Assembly (NCBI GenBank): GCA_016930515.1
Contig: JAFGGO010000122.1
Span: 1 to 37,314 of the forward strand
Origin: Promethearchaeota archaeon
GTDB taxonomy: Archaea > Asgardarchaeota > Lokiarchaeia > Sigyniarchaeales > SOKP01
Length of the DNA stretch: 37,314 nt
Direction of reading: 5' to 3'
A program made the position numbers and the translations under genes. Every line of letters starts with the position of its first letter. Position 1 is the stretch's first letter. Shown here one piece after another: positions 33,962-37,314 of this stretch. The notes below the pieces were generated by a model. That model was not told where the DNA came from. It saw only the letters and a list, made by a program, of their open reading frames with translations, and made no database searches.

Positions 33962-34345
33962 TTAAGCATTAATATATTCTTGAGTATTAAACAAGAAATC
34001 GTTTAATATTGGAGGAATATCATCGTAATTATTTACTTTTACTCTTTCTAATTTTATATCATTATCATTTCCCGCAAGTTCAAATAGAACCTCTTTAATC
34101 ATAAAGTCTTCTATTTTTTGATATCCTTCGTAATCCTTGTAACTTGCACCTCCCCTTGATAAATTATATTCTATTTCAGTAAATTCGTCTATTTGATCAG
34201 TTAATCGATCATTATAGATGAGTGAGATGATATTCTTGTCGTTATGCCATAAGAACCCGTGTCCGCCGTTTTCTAAATAAATATCAACATTATTTTTGCT
34301 TAATTCGAATATTAATGCTTTTATTGTTAATTTTGTTTCTTGCAT
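33962..34345 (-). CDS. Small unknown protein
   Basis: This is a protein of 127 residues starting at an ATG. I do not recognise it. It is acidic, with mixed strand and helix character and no membrane segment or Cys cluster. Features visible are GGHGFLWHNDKNIISLIY near residues 27-44 and YNLSRGGASYKDYEGYQKIE near 59-78. Its flanks are AT-rich (33846-33961 and 34346-34500), and its codon use is plainer and more AT-rich than that of the operon before it. It is convergent with the TrmB-like gene and reads away from the enoyl-CoA hydratase gene's stop on the same strand. Confidence 0.55.
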   Translation of the reverse strand: MQETKLTIKALIFELSKNNVDIYLENGGHGFLWHNDKNIISLIYNDRLTDQIDEFTEIEYNLSRGGASYKDYEGYQKIEDFMIKEVLFELAGNDNDIKLERVKVNNYDDIPPILNDFLFNTQEYINA

Positions 34346-34500
34346 GTTTTTGAAGAGAAATTTTTCAATTATTTTATACTAAAATAATTTTAATGTTTTA
34401 TATAAGATCGAGGGAGATTAGATTTAGTAATTAAAACATCGAGTGTATGAAATAACATGAAAATTAAATAAGGAAAAAAAAATGTGAAAAAATGTTTATT

Positions 34501-35334
34501 TTATCTACCTTTGAATTCAGGTTTTCTCTTCTCCAAAAAGGCGTTGACACCTTCCATGACGTCTTCGGATCGAGAATTAATACCGTATCCAAATAACTCG
34601 AATTGCAATCCTACATTAAGTGGAACTTGTGAACCATAATCAACGCATTTCTTTATGATGTACAAGCTATTCGTTGCTGAATTTCCTAATTTAGTCGCTT
34701 TTTCTTTTATTACATTCTCGAAATTGTCAGCATCGGTTAGAAAGGATATCACCCCATAATCGTACATCTGCTGAGCAGTTATGGGTTCGCCAAAAAACAT
34801 CATTTCCTTGACCTTGAACTTGCCAATGCTTTTGATCATTCTTTGTGTTCCACCGTTTGCTGCAAAAATGCCTCTCTGGATTTCCGGAAATCCAAAAGAA
34901 GATCGTTTTGTTGCAATGATTATATCGCAAACGAGAACGAGTTCTAATCCTCCACCTAATGCAAATCCATCAACGGCAGCTATGAGAGGTTTTGGAAATC
35001 TATCAATAAGGTCATAATAAATATGGCGCCTATTCATTGCCTCATCATGATGTCTAATGAGACTTTGGTCTAAATCTTCGTTTCCGAAAGCGCTTAAATC
35101 GGCTCCAGCGGAGAAAGCTGGTTTTTTGGTAAAGTCCTTAGTGCCTCGAAGCACTACGCATCTCGTTTTTTCATCAACGATTAAGGGTTGCAACGCCTCT
35201 GAGATTTGCCTGAGCGTTTCGGTCTGGAGGGCGTTCAATCGATCTGGTCGATTAATGCTAATGACCGTATAATTACCCTCTGCAACGTGTTCTATTTTTA
35301 ATTGGTCGAATTTTTGTTCAGAAATATAAATCAC
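34501..35334 (-). CDS. Enoyl-CoA hydratase/isomerase (crotonase) family protein
   Basis: This protein of 277 residues has the family's usual length. The oxyanion hole segments FSAGADLSAF (about residues 73-82) and ALGGGLELVLVCD are present. Both acidic residues used by classical hydratases are kept: Glu in GGGLELVL and Glu in GFPEIQRG. It probably hydrates an enoyl-CoA, as in fatty or amino acid degradation; the substrate is not readable from sequence. The start is a GTG at 35334, preceded by TAATAG. It is downstream of the mutarotase-like gene on the same strand with an 82-base gap. No other beta-oxidation genes are near. Confidence 0.88.
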   Translation of the reverse strand: MIYISEQKFDQLKIEHVAEGNYTVISINRPDRLNALQTETLRQISEALQPLIVDEKTRCVVLRGTKDFTKKPAFSAGADLSAFGNEDLDQSLIRHHDEAMNRRHIYYDLIDRFPKPLIAAVDGFALGGGLELVLVCDIIIATKRSSFGFPEIQRGIFAANGGTQRMIKSIGKFKVKEMMFFGEPITAQQMYDYGVISFLTDADNFENVIKEKATKLGNSATNSLYIIKKCVDYGSQVPLNVGLQFELFGYGINSRSEDVMEGVNAFLEKRKPEFKGR

Positions 35335-35416
35335 CTATTACATGTCTTTTTGAAACTCAATTGATAGACATTGATTGGTTGGTAATGGTCAAACAAAAAT
35401 AAATTTTGAGGTAAAA

Positions 35417-36484
35417 CTAAAAAATTATTGGATTGACAATTCCCAAATATTTTTCTATTATTTGTAGCATTTCGTCTATTGTACCTATATAACCAATCAA
35501 TTGGTGTTTGGCAATGCTTTTCAAAACCTTACCATCAGTAGAAAATGGAATGAAATGGAGCTCGATCTCTCCAAAACTGAACGGAGGCTCATCGGGTGAT
35601 TTATCGTTATAAGATTGTATGGAACCTCTTTGGGTAATTGATTGATTTTTTGCCTCGTCAAGTGTTTGAGATTGGTTTTGAGGTACATCTTCAGATAATT
35701 TTATCAGCAAACCATAATTTTCTGAATCAGGAATTTTTAATAAATAGGCGATTTTAGCACTCCTCTGGAAGTTAATATCTTCCGGTTTTATCGCCACCTT
35801 GTGAACCTCGGAAGCGTCTATTTTAAAGGAAATGTAATTTTCTCCCACATGTAATCTATCGGATGGGATTTCGTTGAAATACGCGAGTGGTTTTGGGTTT
35901 TTTCTTGTTGGGATCAATACAGTCCCAGGATTATCTGGACCACCTGTTATAATTTGTGCCAAAGACCAACCATTCATTTTACCTAATTCTGCGTGAATTA
36001 TGCATTTATCAATAATTTCAATGGCGATATTTTGTAATCCAGTTTGAATTGGTTCTTGTATTATCGAAAATTGTCTCGTTAGTAAACCTTTATAGTTTTT
36101 TCTTGAGGTATTGTCAATGAAAGAGAGATCACTCTCAACGATACAACTATCGTTCGAAGAATTTAACACCTTAAAATTTGCAGGATCAATTCCTTTAGGA
36201 CAAGACCAGCCTTCGAAATTGAATGGATTTTCGTAAAAAAACGATCTTTCTGGGCTAATCCAATATCTATCTCCTCCAAGAGGAATATCGCCTGCTTCTA
36301 TTAGTTGACGAATGTTAGGATTAATCCATAACAAGCTATATTCTTTTATTGAGGGAAAGAATCCTAATGGTCTACCACCATGCTCTGAAATAATAACCGT
36401 ACTATCGTCGTTAGATTTTAATTCTATTAATCGAGTTAATGATTTTATTTCTTCGATTAATTGTTCTTTCTTAAAATATTTCAT
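35417..36484 (-). CDS. Beta-rich unknown protein, possibly mutarotase-fold (DUF6786-like)
   Basis: This protein of 355 residues is rich in beta strands and has no signal peptide. The segments EHGGRPLGFFPS near residues 34-45, LLWINPN, GDIPLGGDRYWISPE near 65-79 and GWSLAQI resemble a domain of the galactose-mutarotase-like superfamily such as DUF6786. Members of that fold bind sugars. I hold this assignment loosely, because it rests on remembered pattern. A Ser/Gln-rich, likely disordered stretch lies near residues 265-300. AAGGA lies near the expected ribosome-binding position. It is 63 bases downstream of the RHH gene on the same strand and may share its mRNA. Confidence 0.6.
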   Translation of the reverse strand: MKYFKKEQLIEEIKSLTRLIELKSNDDSTVIISEHGGRPLGFFPSIKEYSLLWINPNIRQLIEAGDIPLGGDRYWISPERSFFYENPFNFEGWSCPKGIDPANFKVLNSSNDSCIVESDLSFIDNTSRKNYKGLLTRQFSIIQEPIQTGLQNIAIEIIDKCIIHAELGKMNGWSLAQIITGGPDNPGTVLIPTRKNPKPLAYFNEIPSDRLHVGENYISFKIDASEVHKVAIKPEDINFQRSAKIAYLLKIPDSENYGLLIKLSEDVPQNQSQTLDEAKNQSITQRGSIQSYNDKSPDEPPFSFGEIELHFIPFSTDGKVLKSIAKHQLIGYIGTIDEMLQIIEKYLGIVNPIIF

Positions 36485-36547
36485 TCTAAGTCCTTGAAAA
36501 GTTAATCGATATATTCTTGAAGTAAGGCAGGATCAATATTTTAAGAT

Positions 36548-37282
36548 TTACTTTTCAAATGCTTTCTTTATAATCAAAGATATGGTCTCTTCGAATTCTT
36601 GGGTTTCAAGAATGACTTTGAACGAAAGATCGCTTGAAGTCAGTAACTTTTGAAAATACTTTCCCCAATACTCGCTATAACGACGGTTTTGGTGGTGTTT
36701 AAAGATCATGTGATATTCGTCCTCACTTTCCTTGATGACATCTATCTTGTAGAACCAATTTGCCATGACCCATATTACTTTTATTGCCTCTAATATTTCT
36801 GGTAGCGTCAAATTCTTTATGGGTTTTTCAGTATACCAGAGAATGATGTCAAACCCCACATTTTTTTTTTGAGGTTTATCCAGCCGTTCTTCTGGAGCGG
36901 CGGCGGCAGCTATGAGTTGATCAAAAGTAGTTCGTCCGATAAGCATCATGTTCATTTCATCGCGCGCGTGAAGCCATAAATCTTTCATTTCTGGTTTATC
37001 CGATTCGAGTTTAGCGAAAGCGTAAAGTGCTTTTTCAATGAGTTTCATTGCCTTTCCTCCGTGATCCTTTTTCATATTAGCGACAATTGCTTTAATGTCC
37101 GCTGGCATTGATTTATATTCGTCGTAAAGCTTGATGGCGTCTTCAATTATTTGCGATATGGTAAGTTTACCCACATCCTTATGCTTGTCAATAATTGCTC
37201 TCGTTTCGTCAGATACTTTTACATAAATGCTTTTTCCCTTAGAATCTTTATCTGAATTCGATTCGTCCTCGCTATTTGCCAT
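36548..37282 (-). CDS. Ribbon-helix-helix protein with uncharacterised C-terminal domain
   Basis: This protein has 244 residues from the ATG at 37282 (a TTG nine bases earlier is the alternative). After a charged tail, residues about 18-55 (SIYVKVSDETRAIIDKHKDV and the following LTISQIIEDAIKLYDEY) match a ribbon-helix-helix DNA-binding motif. A central helical part carries an Ala run, AAAAAAPEE. The C-terminal 100 residues (LPEILEAIKVIWVMANWFYK, then strands and helices) form a separate domain I cannot name; its shape suggests a ligand or sensor domain. It is likely a transcription regulator, perhaps of itself and the genes downstream. The target is unknown. Confidence 0.7.
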   Translation of the reverse strand: MANSEDESNSDKDSKGKSIYVKVSDETRAIIDKHKDVGKLTISQIIEDAIKLYDEYKSMPADIKAIVANMKKDHGGKAMKLIEKALYAFAKLESDKPEMKDLWLHARDEMNMMLIGRTTFDQLIAAAAAPEERLDKPQKKNVGFDIILWYTEKPIKNLTLPEILEAIKVIWVMANWFYKIDVIKESEDEYHMIFKHHQNRRYSEYWGKYFQKLLTSSDLSFKVILETQEFEETISLIIKKAFEK

Positions 37283-37299
37283 ATTAATCAATCTTTTGT

Positions 37300-37314
37300 A
37301 TTTTAAATATATAA
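37300..37314 (-). promoter_or_regulatory. TATA box of the RHH gene
   Basis: The minus strand reads TTATATATTTAAAA at the window edge, with its core centred about 27 bases before the ATG at 37282. This fits a leaderless mRNA and supports that ATG over the upstream TTG. Confidence 0.5.

Noticed and set aside
1..37314. CRISPR arrays, tRNA or rRNA genes, insertion sequences
   Set aside because: I looked for regularly spaced repeats, tRNA-like conserved blocks and transposase motifs on both strands and found none.

Overview
The window looks like a low-GC archaeal chromosome segment, most likely from an Asgard archaeon (Lokiarchaeia-like). Three things point there: a cluster of genes for the archaeal form of the mevalonate pathway; several proteins with longin- or roadblock-like domains, which are abundant in Asgard genomes; and archaeal-style promoters, with TATA boxes about 25-30 bases before start codons and many apparently leaderless genes. 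The taxonomic call is inference from gene content. I see no tRNA, rRNA, CRISPR array or insertion sequence.

Region 1 (1-11893) is about isoprenoids. On the minus strand, in transcription order, lie HMG-CoA synthase; a UbiD-family decarboxylase, the aconitase-X large subunit and the aconitase-X small subunit; then mevalonate kinase, isopentenyl phosphate kinase and type 2 IPP isomerase. A geranylgeranyl reductase runs off the left edge, and a cis-prenyltransferase is divergent from HMG-CoA synthase. Together these cover acetoacetyl-CoA to HMG-CoA, then mevalonate to mevalonate-5-phosphate, trans-anhydromevalonate phosphate, isopentenyl phosphate, IPP and DMAPP, plus dolichol-type chain building and saturation of archaeal lipids. 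HMG-CoA reductase, thiolase, the prenylated-FMN synthase UbiX and a trans-prenyl synthase are not in the window. A longin-like gene and a coiled-coil gene sit between the isomerase and the reductase.

Region 2 (12031-21123) has three plus-strand genes: an unrecognised Ig-like/solenoid protein, a GCS2-type carboxylate-amine ligase and an amidohydrolase. They converge on a very large soluble sensor histidine kinase with seven PAS domains and one GAF domain.

Region 3 (21526-28136) holds a longin-like/coiled-coil protein, a roadblock/LC7 protein, a two-helix membrane protein with RCK (TrkA-N) domains but a degenerate potassium filter, an acidic cytosolic protein with DUF11-like domains and a SAP/HeH-like motif, and a helical unknown.

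Region 4 (28368-37282) begins with an atypical SDR protein lacking the usual Tyr/Lys pair. A tight three-gene operon follows: a type I surface protein, a longin-like plus winged-helix protein, and a TrmB-like protein with a long coiled coil. The region ends with minus-strand genes for a small unknown, an enoyl-CoA hydratase, a mutarotase-fold-like unknown and a ribbon-helix-helix protein. The three-gene operon, the 12031-17262 cluster and the modified pathway enzymes are the most promising material for something new.
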